In this document: one piece after another, positions 25,006-31,473 of the stretch
Layout of the letters: the number at the start of each line of letters is the position of its first letter
Numbering within the stretch: position 1 is the first letter of the stretch
DNA from: a virus
IMG/VR virus record: IMGVR_UViG_3300025876_000006
Location: 106,717 to 170,716 of that record
DNA length: 64,000 nucleotides
Direction: 5' to 3' (one strand)
Made by a program: the position numbers and the translations under genes
The notes under the pieces: model-generated
Seen by the model: only the letters and a program-made list of their open reading frames with translations
What the model was told of the DNA's origin: nothing
The model's database searches: none

Positions 25006-25074
25006 GGGGGTGTAAAAGAATTCGACGCTAGTTTCGGCTAACGGACCCGGGCGCGATACCCGGCACCTCCACCA
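25006..25074 (+). ncRNA. tmRNA-like RNA reduced to its tRNA-like domain (mini-tmRNA)
   Basis: 69 nt. The 5' arm GGGGGTG (25006-25012) pairs with CACCTCC (25064-25070), leaving A-CCA (25071-25074) encoded. The only wobble is G3.U70, the alanyl-tRNA synthetase identity pair of tRNA-Ala and tmRNA. AATTCGACG at 25019-25027 matches the hallmark tmRNA 5' segment (E. coli GATTCGACG) at the same distance from the acceptor. GGAC then a 5-bp T stem CCGGG/CCCGG with a 7-nt loop CGCGATA reproduces the tmRNA 3' end. Between them, only about 15 nt (a TAGT-TTCG-GCTA hairpin) replaces the hundreds of nt holding tag and pseudoknots. The T-loop lacks the usual TT at 54/55. A real tRNA-like RNA is well supported; its function is not. 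Confidence 0.8.
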
Positions 25075-25087
25075 TTTAAAATAAAAA

Positions 25088-25122
25088 ACCCGCTCTGAAT
25101 TAAACCAGGGCGGGTGTTTTTC
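25088..25122. terminator. bidirectional intrinsic terminator
   Basis: A 10-bp stem (ACCCGCTCTG, 25088-25097, with CAGGGCGGGT, 25106-25115, one G.U), an 8-nt loop, then GTTTTT. An A-tract on the left arm gives a U-tract on the other strand. It ends the mini-tmRNA operon and the convergent minus-strand cassette. Confidence 0.85.
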
Positions 25123-25138
25123 TAAATATATATATATC

Positions 25139-25492
25139 TTACTTAACGTTTGGCTCGTCTTTTTCTGTTGAGTATTCTGCTAAAAACTCTCTTAATTCAT
25201 TAATGTCATTTGCGTTTAAGCTCATAAATGTTCTTCGGGCCGCACCAGATGTGCGGCTTTCACTAACCTTTTCAATCTCTAAACATTTACGAGTGCCTAA
25301 CTTTGATTCCAATTCATCAGGGCCAATAAATTCAAGAAGCTTAAACGTGGAATTTGCATGTGTTCCTCCATCTTCCCATCCAGCCAATTCGGTTTTTTCA
25401 AGCAGAACCTTTGCTTCTTCTTTAATGGGTTTACCCTCAAGAATCGCCTTCGCGGCATCTTCAAGTTCTTTATTTTTGTTTGATAGATTCAT
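25139..25492 (-). CDS. MNLSN-leader internal protein D
   Basis: 117 aa. Residues 1-20 follow the family leader MNLSN(K/R)xxxLEDAA(K/R)xI with the I-L-E|G cleavage motif at 19/20. The remaining body carries F-I-G-P-D-E-L-E and L-N-A-N-D-I-N-E-L-R-E-F-L, which align with F-T-G-P-A-E-L and L-N-A-R-D-L-E-I-L-I-K in the protein at 26364, so these two are full paralogues. I infer a small protein packaged in the head and released on infection. It is last in the minus-strand cassette. Confidence 0.65.
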   Translation of the reverse strand: MNLSNKNKELEDAAKAILEGKPIKEEAKVLLEKTELAGWEDGGTHANSTFKLLEFIGPDELESKLGTRKCLEIEKVSESRTSGAARRTFMSLNANDINELREFLAEYSTEKDEPNVK

Positions 25493-25495
25493 ATA

Positions 25496-25834
25496 TTAAA
25501 TTTTTTCTATTGAAGTAATGTTTGGATAGTTTGGTTTATTACTTAGAACTACTTTAACTTTATCTCCTGCTTTATACTTCTTACTAAGCTTTGGATCAAA
25601 CCCAAATTCAGCTTTCATGCCGCTCTTGTTTTTCTTGTCATGACCTTTGAAAGTCATAACCCATGCTTTGCCAAACTTACCAGGCGATCTTTGAACTTGT
25701 GAAACGCTAGAAATTGTAAGATCCAATTCCTTTCCGAGATTCTTATTAAGAAAATCATCGTGAATAATTGCATTCTCACTCATAATTGCCTTTGCCGCTT
25801 CTTCAAGGCTGTTATTTCTATTTGATAAATTCAT
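25496..25834 (-). CDS. MNLSN-leader internal protein C
   Basis: 112 aa. It has the family leader at 1-20 (variant end I-M-S-E-N, without Gly after the Glu). The body is different from its neighbours: a compact beta domain with D-L-T-I-S-S-V, W-V-M-T-F-K-G-H, a K-A-G-D-K-V-K-V-V-L turn and a Tyr/Pro end. It resembles a small OB- or SH3-like barrel. A leader swapped onto an unrelated body supports a targeting role for the leader. Its start overlaps the stop of the upstream gene. Confidence 0.6.
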   Translation of the reverse strand: MNLSNRNNSLEEAAKAIMSENAIIHDDFLNKNLGKELDLTISSVSQVQRSPGKFGKAWVMTFKGHDKKNKSGMKAEFGFDPKLSKKYKAGDKVKVVLSNKPNYPNITSIEKI

Positions 25835-26367
25835 TATTTTCCAAAGTACTGGGTTTGTAGAATTTTACCAATTGCTTTGATAAGATCTTTACCGTCAGCA
25901 TTAGCTTCCCAGTCTTTAATAGCATCTTTGTATGTGGAATGGTTCATGGCATCTTTTAAATATTCAACATCATTAGCAAGACCTTCAAACATCTTTGCAG
26001 CTTGGGTTTTTACCGTGCCTTTTAATTTTGCTTCATCAAGTTCAATGCTTTCAACAATTTTACCTTTACTTAAATCTAAGATGGTTGGATAACCAATTTC
26101 CTTTGAAGTGCTTCTGTTAAACTCTGCTGCATGTTGCCTCGCTTTCTCAAGGGTTGGCGCAGTATGATAAATCTGACCTTTGTTATTAAATATATAGAAA
26201 TTGTTTTTTGATTTAGTTGTCTTGGCAGTATCAATCATTTTATCAAGACTTGCAGAGCCATTTCGAACTGCCTTCCAGTTTGATCCTCTAGTAGCACCGT
26301 AACCATATCCTTCAAGGATTCCCCTTGCAGCATCCTCTAATGCTTGACTTTTATTTGATAAGTTCAT
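25834..26367 (-). CDS. MNLSN-leader internal protein B
   Basis: 177 aa. Leader with I-L-E|G at 19/20, then a beta-rich region (F-Y-I-F-N-N-K-G-Q-I-Y-H), then a second possible cleavage site E-L-D-E|A at about 114-117, and a helical C-terminus. Prohead-protease action could yield two mature peptides. No homologue is recognised. The gene overlaps both neighbours (ATGA-type junctions), so the cassette is translated as a coupled unit. Confidence 0.6.
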   Translation of the reverse strand: MNLSNKSQALEDAARGILEGYGYGATRGSNWKAVRNGSASLDKMIDTAKTTKSKNNFYIFNNKGQIYHTAPTLEKARQHAAEFNRSTSKEIGYPTILDLSKGKIVESIELDEAKLKGTVKTQAAKMFEGLANDVEYLKDAMNHSTYKDAIKDWEANADGKDLIKAIGKILQTQYFGK

Positions 26368-26669
26368 TTTAAAGAAATCTTCTTTAGATTTTTAATAAGA
26401 ATTTCAAGATCACGCGCATTCAATTCAATATATTTTTTACCAATCGTGATTTGTACCATTTTACGATTTCCAATCTGACCATGCCCAAGCTCGGCGGGTC
26501 CAGTAAATTGTGTTAATTCGGCATATTCTTTACCACTTTTACCCGCGCTTGTCCAAGCTTTAATTTTAGTAGCTTCACTCAGCTCTTCGGTTTCAAGCTC
26601 CTCATAAGTTCCTTCAAGGATTCCCCTTGCAGCATCCTCTATCGTTTTACTTTTATTTGATAAGTTCAT
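26364..26669 (-). CDS. MNLSN-leader internal protein A
   Basis: 101 aa. Leader with I-L-E|G at 19/20 and a further E-L-S-E|A site near 30-33, so the mature protein may start around residue 33. The body is a small alpha/beta domain paralogous to the protein at 25139. The nucleotide sequence encoding the last part of the leader is almost identical to that of 25834-26367, pointing to recent duplication or gene conversion of the leader. Confidence 0.65.
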   Translation of the reverse strand: MNLSNKSKTIEDAARGILEGTYEELETEELSEATKIKAWTSAGKSGKEYAELTQFTGPAELGHGQIGNRKMVQITIGKKYIELNARDLEILIKNLKKISLK

Positions 26670-26675
26670 TGTGTT

Positions 26676-27017
26676 TTATTTTTTTAAATATGAAGACCAT
26701 GAACTCCATTCTGGAGCATCGTTGGTATTTGAATATTGATTTGATTTTAATTTGTCTTGTTGATCTAATTGAGATTTTTTACCGTTGGTTACCATAAACG
26801 CGAATTTTTCTTTGGTATTAACAGCGAATAAACCGGCGGGTAATGAAACTAAAAAGGTTCCTTTTGGTAATTCAACATACCCTTGAGATGAGAATTGTAA
26901 ACCATTGCTTGATTGGCCATCACGAAAACTCGCTGGTTTTTTATTATATTTTACTTCGGCACTTTTGGTTAATACAAACCCTGTTGCTTCTGAAATAAAG
27001 TGTTTAAATGAAATCAT
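26676..27017 (-). CDS. FxxFI-leader internal protein
   Basis: 113 aa. The leader MISFKHFISEATG has the canonical I-S-E|A site at 10/11, the T4 internal-protein type rather than the MNLSN type. The body is beta-rich (F-V-L-T-K-S-A-E-V, L-P-K-G-T-F-L-V) with a Lys-rich, Trp-containing end. A late promoter lies 17 nt upstream on the minus strand. I recall related small proteins in marine T4-like phages, but the function is unknown. Confidence 0.6.
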   Translation of the reverse strand: MISFKHFISEATGFVLTKSAEVKYNKKPASFRDGQSSNGLQFSSQGYVELPKGTFLVSLPAGLFAVNTKEKFAFMVTNGKKSQLDQQDKLKSNQYSNTNDAPEWSSWSSYLKK

Positions 27018-27034
27018 AATTTTAGTTGTATTGT

Positions 27035-27042
27035 TATTTATA
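27035..27042 (-). promoter_or_regulatory. late promoter TATAAATA (minus strand)
   Basis: The exact motif, 17 nt before the ATG at 27017. It likely drives the five downstream minus-strand genes. Confidence 0.6.
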
Positions 27043-27046
27043 AAAG

Positions 27047-27418
27047 TTAATCCTTTTCCAAATCCGCTTCACGTGTTTTCTTAGACATCTTAATAGCCCA
27101 ATCGACACCAGCATCGCCACCCCAACCTAGCCAGGCCATATATCCATTATCTGTCCATGGGCGGTCTTTCTTTTCAGGGGAAATTTTAGAGTTTTTTCTA
27201 TGCCTATTAAATGATGCCATTCTTTTTAATATATCATAAGAGATCTCATCTCCATCAGCAAGTTGGCGAGCTCTTACCCATCCAGTGCGAGTCATTGCTT
27301 TAACTTCATTAGGGTATTGCTCTTTCCATTTAATAGCTTTTTTCGCTGCGGCAACCGCACCAGCAGGAGGCTGAAACTTTCTTTCTTCCTCTTTAATAAA
27401 ATCTTTAAACGGGATCAT
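27047..27418 (-). CDS. FxxFI-leader protein with phage 'RMASF...WGGDAG' domain
   Basis: 123 aa. The leader is MIPFKDFIKEEE. The rest contains A-K-K-A-I-K-W-K-E, G-W-V-R-A-R-Q-L-A, R-M-A-S-F-N-R-H and W-L-G-W-G-G-D-A-G-V-D-W-A, a domain I know from many unrelated phages and prophages, often encoded near head-maturation genes. Its function is unknown. The leader suggests packaging into the capsid. It has its own TATAAATA promoter 8 nt upstream. Confidence 0.65.
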   Translation of the reverse strand: MIPFKDFIKEEERKFQPPAGAVAAAKKAIKWKEQYPNEVKAMTRTGWVRARQLADGDEISYDILKRMASFNRHRKNSKISPEKKDRPWTDNGYMAWLGWGGDAGVDWAIKMSKKTREADLEKD

Positions 27419-27426
27419 ATTAATGT

Positions 27427-27434
27427 TATTTATA
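27427..27434 (-). promoter_or_regulatory. late promoter TATAAATA (minus strand)
   Basis: 8 nt from the ATG at 27418. The divergent gene at 27458 has a near match (TATAAATT, 27445-27452) on the plus strand. Confidence 0.6.
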
Positions 27435-27457
27435 ATGTTGTATATATAAATTAGAAA

Positions 27458-27880
27458 ATGAAGAGTGATTGGACATATGAAGGTAAAGAGTTTACAACTG
27501 AGATGATCGAGGATTATGTTGGATTTGTTTACTTGGTAACTTTTGATGATGGAATGAAATACATCGGAAAAAAACGGTTTTGGAGTAAGGTGACTCGCCC
27601 TCCGTTAAAAGGAAAGAAAAGAAAGCGCAGATCTTTAAAGGAATCTGATTGGAAAACTTACTGTGGATCAAGTGAAGCTGTTAAAGAATTGATAGAAGAG
27701 AATGGCTTAGATTCTGTCAAACGAGAGATATTACACTTATGTAAAGGAGCAGGAGAACTCTCCTACATGGAAACAAAGGAACAATTTGATAGAGAAGTTT
27801 TATTACGCGAGGATTATCACAATGGCATTATCGGCTGTCGTATTCATCATTCTCATGTAAAGCGGCTTAAAAAACAATGA
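27458..27880 (+). CDS. GIY-YIG-like endonuclease (SegE-like phage family)
   Basis: 140 aa. V-G-F-V-Y-L-V-T (21-28) and M-K-Y-I-G-K-K-R-F-W (33-42) are the two strands of a GIY-YIG fold as found in T4-like Seg proteins. Y-C-G-S-S and R-E-I-L-H-L-C continue it, and E-A/T-K-E-Q-F matches the metal-binding Glu region (A-x-E-x-x). It may be a homing nuclease or a domesticated repair or segregation protein. No adjacent intron or duplicated target is visible. Confidence 0.65.
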   Translation: MKSDWTYEGKEFTTEMIEDYVGFVYLVTFDDGMKYIGKKRFWSKVTRPPLKGKKRKRRSLKESDWKTYCGSSEAVKELIEENGLDSVKREILHLCKGAGELSYMETKEQFDREVLLREDYHNGIIGCRIHHSHVKRLKKQ

Positions 27881-27900
27881 AATATAATGCAATAATAGTA

Positions 27901-27929
27901 TTTACAAACCCTCAATTTTAGTATATAAT
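27901..27929 (+). promoter_or_regulatory. early promoter for rnh operon
   Basis: TTTACA 27901-27906, TATAAT 27924-27929, spacer 17 nt. The next ATG is 27953. It is likely to transcribe seven genes to 31411. Confidence 0.8.
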
Positions 27930-27952
27930 ATTAATAACAAAGTAAACAATAT

Positions 27953-28822
27953 ATGATAATTATCGACTTCTCAGCAATATCAATCGCATCAGTATTTTCT
28001 CAACCAGCAAATACTTTAGATGAATCCATGATTCGCCACTTTATTCTTAATTCATTAAGGATGTATAATGTAAAATACAGATCAGAATATGGCGAGATGG
28101 TTATCGCCTGCGACCATAAAAGTTGGCGCAAATCCGTTTATCCAGAATATAAAGCGTCTCGTAAAAAAACCCGAGAGAAAAGTAATATTGATTGGACAGA
28201 AGTTTTTGGTATGATTGATAAAGTAAAACAAGAGCTTATGGAGTTTTTCCCTTATCCTGTGGTTCATGTTAATGGTGCAGAAGCAGATGATATTATTGCT
28301 ACACTTGTTGAAAGCACTCAGGAGTTTGGTAAACATGAAAAGGTAATGATTGTTAGTTCTGATAAAGACTTTATTCAATTGCAGAAATATTCAAATGTTA
28401 AACAGTTTAGCCCAGGCCAAAAGAAAGCAGTTACCGATCCTTCTCCTGCGATGTATTTGTTCGAGCATGTTCTTAGAGGCGACGCTGGTGACGGCGTTCC
28501 AAACGTTCTATCAAGCGATGATACTTTTGTTACAGCAAAACGCCAAACTCCTTTAAGTAAAGTTAAGATTAAAAAATGGCATGAAGAATCAAAGACTAAA
28601 GATCTAAAAGATGTCCTTGACGAAAATACATATAGGAATTACATACGTAACCAAACTATGATTGACCTATCAAAGATTCCCAGCGAAGTAGTGCAAGATA
28701 TCCAAGCCGAGTATCAAAAAGAAGAAAACCAAAAAAATGATAATTCAAAGATACTGAATTATCTAATTCAAAATAGATGCAACCAGCTCGTAAATTGTGC
28801 TGATGAATTCTTTATAAAATAA
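27953..28822 (+). CDS. rnh: T4 RNase H-like 5'-3' exonuclease (FEN family)
   Basis: 289 aa, close to T4 RNase H (305). The acidic metal sites of the FEN/PIN fold are visible: D5 in I-I-D-F-S, C-D-H-K-S-W-R near 54-60, Y-P-E-Y-K-A-S-R, A-E-A-D-D-I-I near 105-111, S-S-D-K-D-F, and G-D-A-G-D-G-V-P-N, the helix-hairpin loop. It removes RNA primers and flaps from lagging strands, working with the gp41 helicase and the phage polymerase. It is first in the operon behind the early promoter at 27901. Confidence 0.9.
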   Translation: MIIIDFSAISIASVFSQPANTLDESMIRHFILNSLRMYNVKYRSEYGEMVIACDHKSWRKSVYPEYKASRKKTREKSNIDWTEVFGMIDKVKQELMEFFPYPVVHVNGAEADDIIATLVESTQEFGKHEKVMIVSSDKDFIQLQKYSNVKQFSPGQKKAVTDPSPAMYLFEHVLRGDAGDGVPNVLSSDDTFVTAKRQTPLSKVKIKKWHEESKTKDLKDVLDENTYRNYIRNQTMIDLSKIPSEVVQDIQAEYQKEENQKNDNSKILNYLIQNRCNQLVNCADEFFIK

Positions 28823-28832
28823 TATAACAACT

Positions 28833-29294
28833 ATGAAAAACCAAACATCGAAAAAATTTGTAACGCGTTTACCGCATGAAACTCTTGAAAAAGTTCAGGC
28901 GTCCAATAATGTTAAAGATCGAGTAAAAATCCTACAAGAGGATGCTACCTTTGCTTTGAAGACAATTCTTCAAGTTAACTTTAGAGAGGATATTACTTTT
29001 GATTTTCCAGAAGGAGCACCTCCTTATAAGAAAGATGAAAGCAATGTCCCTGGGCAACAATATAGATCTATTGAAAAATCAATTTCATCATTAAAAAATC
29101 TAGTAGCACAAAATAAAGCAGTTCCTACTTTTAAAAAAGAAGCAGGCCTTATTAGATTGCTAGAATCAGTTCATCCAAAAGATGCAGAGATTCTAATTGC
29201 AATGAAAGATAAAGATCTTAAAAGTCTATATAAAGGTATTACTTTGTCAACCGTTCAAAAGGCATTTCCTAATTTAAAGTTAGTTGCAGAATAA
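28833..29294 (+). CDS. DUF6433-like marine phage protein
   Basis: 153 aa, all helical. The order of motifs (V-K-I-L-Q-E-D-A-T-F-A-L-K-T-I-L-Q, then P-P-Y-K-K-D-E, then R-L-L-E-S-V-H-P-K-D-A, then a terminal K-A-F-P-N-L) matches the DUF6433 family I know from cyanophages and other marine T4-like phages. Its function is unknown. It is co-transcribed with rnh, which suggests a replication or nucleotide role. Confidence 0.65.
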   Translation: MKNQTSKKFVTRLPHETLEKVQASNNVKDRVKILQEDATFALKTILQVNFREDITFDFPEGAPPYKKDESNVPGQQYRSIEKSISSLKNLVAQNKAVPTFKKEAGLIRLLESVHPKDAEILIAMKDKDLKSLYKGITLSTVQKAFPNLKLVAE

Positions 29295-29295
29295 T

Positions 29296-29553
29296 ATGAC
29301 ATATGAATATACATGTTTAAGCTGTGAAGAACGATGGGATGGCCGTTATCCTGTAGATGATAGAGATATACCTTTAAGTGAGCCTTGCCCAAAATGCGGA
29401 GTTGAAGGACAGGTTAAAAGAGTTCCAACCGCGGTTCGAGTTTCATATGAAGGTTTTCAAAGCCCTATTACAAGAGCTGGTGGAGAATGGAATGACGTGC
29501 TTAAATCTATTAAAAAGGGAGCAGGTAAAAAATCCACTATTGAAACTAAATAA
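29296..29553 (+). CDS. FmdB-like zinc-ribbon protein
   Basis: 85 aa from the ATG at 29296, which lies 1 nt after the upstream stop. A TTG at 29284 would overlap the previous gene and is less likely. M-T-Y-E-Y-T-C-L-S-C and C-P-K-C-G give the two CxxC zinc knuckles, with the 'YEY.C..C' opening of the FmdB/zinc-ribbon family. The tail is basic. It may bind nucleic acid or act as a transcription accessory. Confidence 0.7.
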   Translation: MTYEYTCLSCEERWDGRYPVDDRDIPLSEPCPKCGVEGQVKRVPTAVRVSYEGFQSPITRAGGEWNDVLKSIKKGAGKKSTIETK

Positions 29554-30266
29554 TGTCTCTACGATCTTTATTATCAAAACCAATTAGAGGGACTACTTTT
29601 AATCATTTACCTACTTCAATTGGTTATGATGATTTGATTTGCGAAACTAAAACATCTGGCAGAAAATATATAACTCCAGAAGGAACCGCATATCCAAGTA
29701 TTACAACTGTTCTCGGTTCTTTAAGTAAAGAAGGAATCGAAGCTTGGAAGAAACGAGTGGGCGAAGAAGAAGCTAATCGAATTTGTCAACATGCATGCAC
29801 TCGTGGAACAGCTATGCATGAAGCTATTGAGAGATATCTTAATAATGAAGAAGACTGGTTTACTCCAAATGAGATGCCAAACGTTAAAGCGCTGTTTAAT
29901 GCGGTTCGCCCGATTCTTGATGAAAGAGTAACTAATATATATTTACAGGAAGGCGCTCTTTATTCTGATCATTTAAAACTTGCGGGCCGTGTTGATTGTA
30001 TCGCTGAGTTTGATGGAAAGCTTTCAATCATTGATTTTAAAACCGCAAGACAAGCTAAGAAGAAAGAATATATTAGTAGTTACTTTATGCAAGCTTCTGC
30101 ATATGCTATTATGTTTGAAGAAAGAACTGGTATACCAATAACACAAACAGTAATTCTAATGGCTGTTGATGATTCGCCCACACCAATCGTATTTAAAGAG
30201 AAACGCGATAACTATACAAAACAATTAATTGAAACTATACAAAACTACTATGACACAACCCGATAA
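29553..30266 (+). CDS. PD-(D/E)XK exonuclease (MGME1/Cas4/RecB-like)
   Basis: 237 aa. Motifs: R-G-T-A-M-H-E near 86-92 (RecB-like His/Glu), L-A-G-R-V-D-C-I near 140-147 (the Asp of the core), I-I-D-F-K-T-A near 156-162 (the D-x-K) and Y-F-M-Q-A-S-A-Y (the Q-x-x-x-Y motif). This is the RecB-nuclease order, typical of phage ssDNA exonucleases and MGME1. It likely processes recombination or replication intermediates. Its start overlaps the previous stop. Confidence 0.8.
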   Translation: MSLRSLLSKPIRGTTFNHLPTSIGYDDLICETKTSGRKYITPEGTAYPSITTVLGSLSKEGIEAWKKRVGEEEANRICQHACTRGTAMHEAIERYLNNEEDWFTPNEMPNVKALFNAVRPILDERVTNIYLQEGALYSDHLKLAGRVDCIAEFDGKLSIIDFKTARQAKKKEYISSYFMQASAYAIMFEERTGIPITQTVILMAVDDSPTPIVFKEKRDNYTKQLIETIQNYYDTTR

Positions 30267-30915
30267 CAATAAAAGAAATGAAAGTGAACCATCATTAAAA
30301 GAAATAATATCGCCACGCCGTAACGATCCATTCGTTACTGACTATGGTACAATTTCTGATTTTTATATTTCATCTCAGATCGGTCCAGCTTCAGATTATA
30401 TTGATTGGTTTCAAAGGATTCGTGCATCTCGTGAATCGGATATTCTTCGCTTCCATATTAATTGCACCGGTGGGGATTTATTTACAACCATTCAATTTAT
30501 ACAAGTTCTTTCAGAGACTAAAGCAACAGTTGTTATGTGTGTTGAAGGTTCGTGTATGTCAGCCGCAACTCTTCTATTTTTAATGGGAGACGAATTTACA
30601 GTATCTGATCATAGTGTATTTCTTTTCCATAACTACTCAGGTGGTGTTGTTGGAAAGGGCGCAGAAATTTATCATGGAGTAATGCATGAAAGAAAATGGA
30701 CTGAAAAGCTATTACGTGAAGCTTATGAAAACTTTCTTACTGAGGAAGAAATTTCCCAACTTCTTGAAGATAAAGATATTTGGATGGATGCTCAAACCGT
30801 CGTTACCAGGTTAAAAGAAAAAGGAACAAAGAGTGATGATACACTAGTCAAGCCAAAAAAGAAAACGTCTAAAAAGAAAACCACTAAGAGAAAAACAATT
30901 AAAAAGAAATCATAA
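30250..30915 (+). CDS. ClpP-like serine protease
   Basis: 221 aa from M-T-Q-P-D (ATG 30250, overlap 17 nt). An upstream ATG at 30229 is possible. The ClpP/SppA crotonase-like fold shows H-I-N-C-T-G-G-D at 69-76 (oxyanion region), G-S-C-M-S-A-A at 100-106 with catalytic Ser104, and L-F-H-N-Y at 125-129 with His127. The last 25 residues are a Lys/Thr-rich tail (K-K-K-T-S type). It could be a non-classical peptidase for host or phage proteins. No Clp ATPase partner is visible. Confidence 0.8.
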   Translation: MTQPDNNKRNESEPSLKEIISPRRNDPFVTDYGTISDFYISSQIGPASDYIDWFQRIRASRESDILRFHINCTGGDLFTTIQFIQVLSETKATVVMCVEGSCMSAATLLFLMGDEFTVSDHSVFLFHNYSGGVVGKGAEIYHGVMHERKWTEKLLREAYENFLTEEEISQLLEDKDIWMDAQTVVTRLKEKGTKSDDTLVKPKKKTSKKKTTKRKTIKKKS

Positions 30916-31184
30916 TGAAACATACAAATATTAATAAACCAGATTACCACTTTAAACGGCGCTTAGCTTTTGGTATATTGGATGCAGTTGGCAAAGAAGA
31001 GTTAGATGAATTTCAAAAGGAGATTATGATTGATATTTCGGCTGAGTATGAATTTATTAAAAACAAAACTAGCAATTTATCAAAAATGCAACGCGATCAA
31101 ATTGAACAAGCATATGTGGGTATTCAAAATACTTTAGCAAATCAAGAAGAAGACCAATTAAAAGAGGTGGAGGAAGAAGAGTAA
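30915..31184 (+). CDS. small acidic helical protein, unknown
   Basis: 89 aa, wholly helical, with a strongly acidic C-terminus (E-E-E-D-Q-L-K-E-V-E-E-E-E). Its start abuts the protease stop (TAATG) and its end abuts the thioredoxin-like start. No family is recognised. The acidic tail may pair with the basic tail of the ClpP-like protein, but that is speculation from charge alone. Confidence 0.55.
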   Translation: MKHTNINKPDYHFKRRLAFGILDAVGKEELDEFQKEIMIDISAEYEFIKNKTSNLSKMQRDQIEQAYVGIQNTLANQEEDQLKEVEEEE

Positions 31185-31411
31185 TGAAAACTTTAATATT
31201 AGCAACAAGTAAATTTTGCGGTCCTTGTAAACTTTTAAAAAGTGAGTTTGAAAAGAAAGGTATCGATATAGAATATAAAGATTCTATTGAAGATGTAAAC
31301 TTTTTTATTGAAAATAAAATTAAAAGTGTGCCGACATTAGTGTTAATAAACGGTGATAAAATTATTGGAGCTGAAGCTATTATGAAAAGTTTGAAGGAAC
31401 ATTATATTTGA
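31184..31411 (+). CDS. thioredoxin/glutaredoxin-like protein (NrdC-like)
   Basis: 75 aa. The thioredoxin active site is F-C-G-P-C at residues 11-15, and S-V-P-T-L at about 48-52 provides the cis-Pro. It is shorter than cellular thioredoxin (about 105), like phage mini-redoxins. It is probably the electron donor for the phage ribonucleotide reductase encoded at 20417-23086. It is last in the 27901 operon. Confidence 0.8.
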   Translation: MKTLILATSKFCGPCKLLKSEFEKKGIDIEYKDSIEDVNFFIENKIKSVPTLVLINGDKIIGAEAIMKSLKEHYI

Positions 31412-31460
31412 TAAATAATATTATATCAAAGGTGACGTTGATATATTAATTCACTTATAA

Positions 31461-31468
31461 TATAAATA
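31461..31468 (+). promoter_or_regulatory. late promoter TATAAATA for fibre gene
   Basis: The exact motif, 5 nt from the ATG at 31474, opening the tail-fibre region. Confidence 0.7.
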
Positions 31469-31473
31469 ATACT

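Noticed and set aside
25006-25074. Phage attachment site derived from the 3' end of host ssrA
   Set aside because: Both the 5' and 3' ends of the tRNA-like domain are present and joined by a compact hairpin, and no integrase is nearby.
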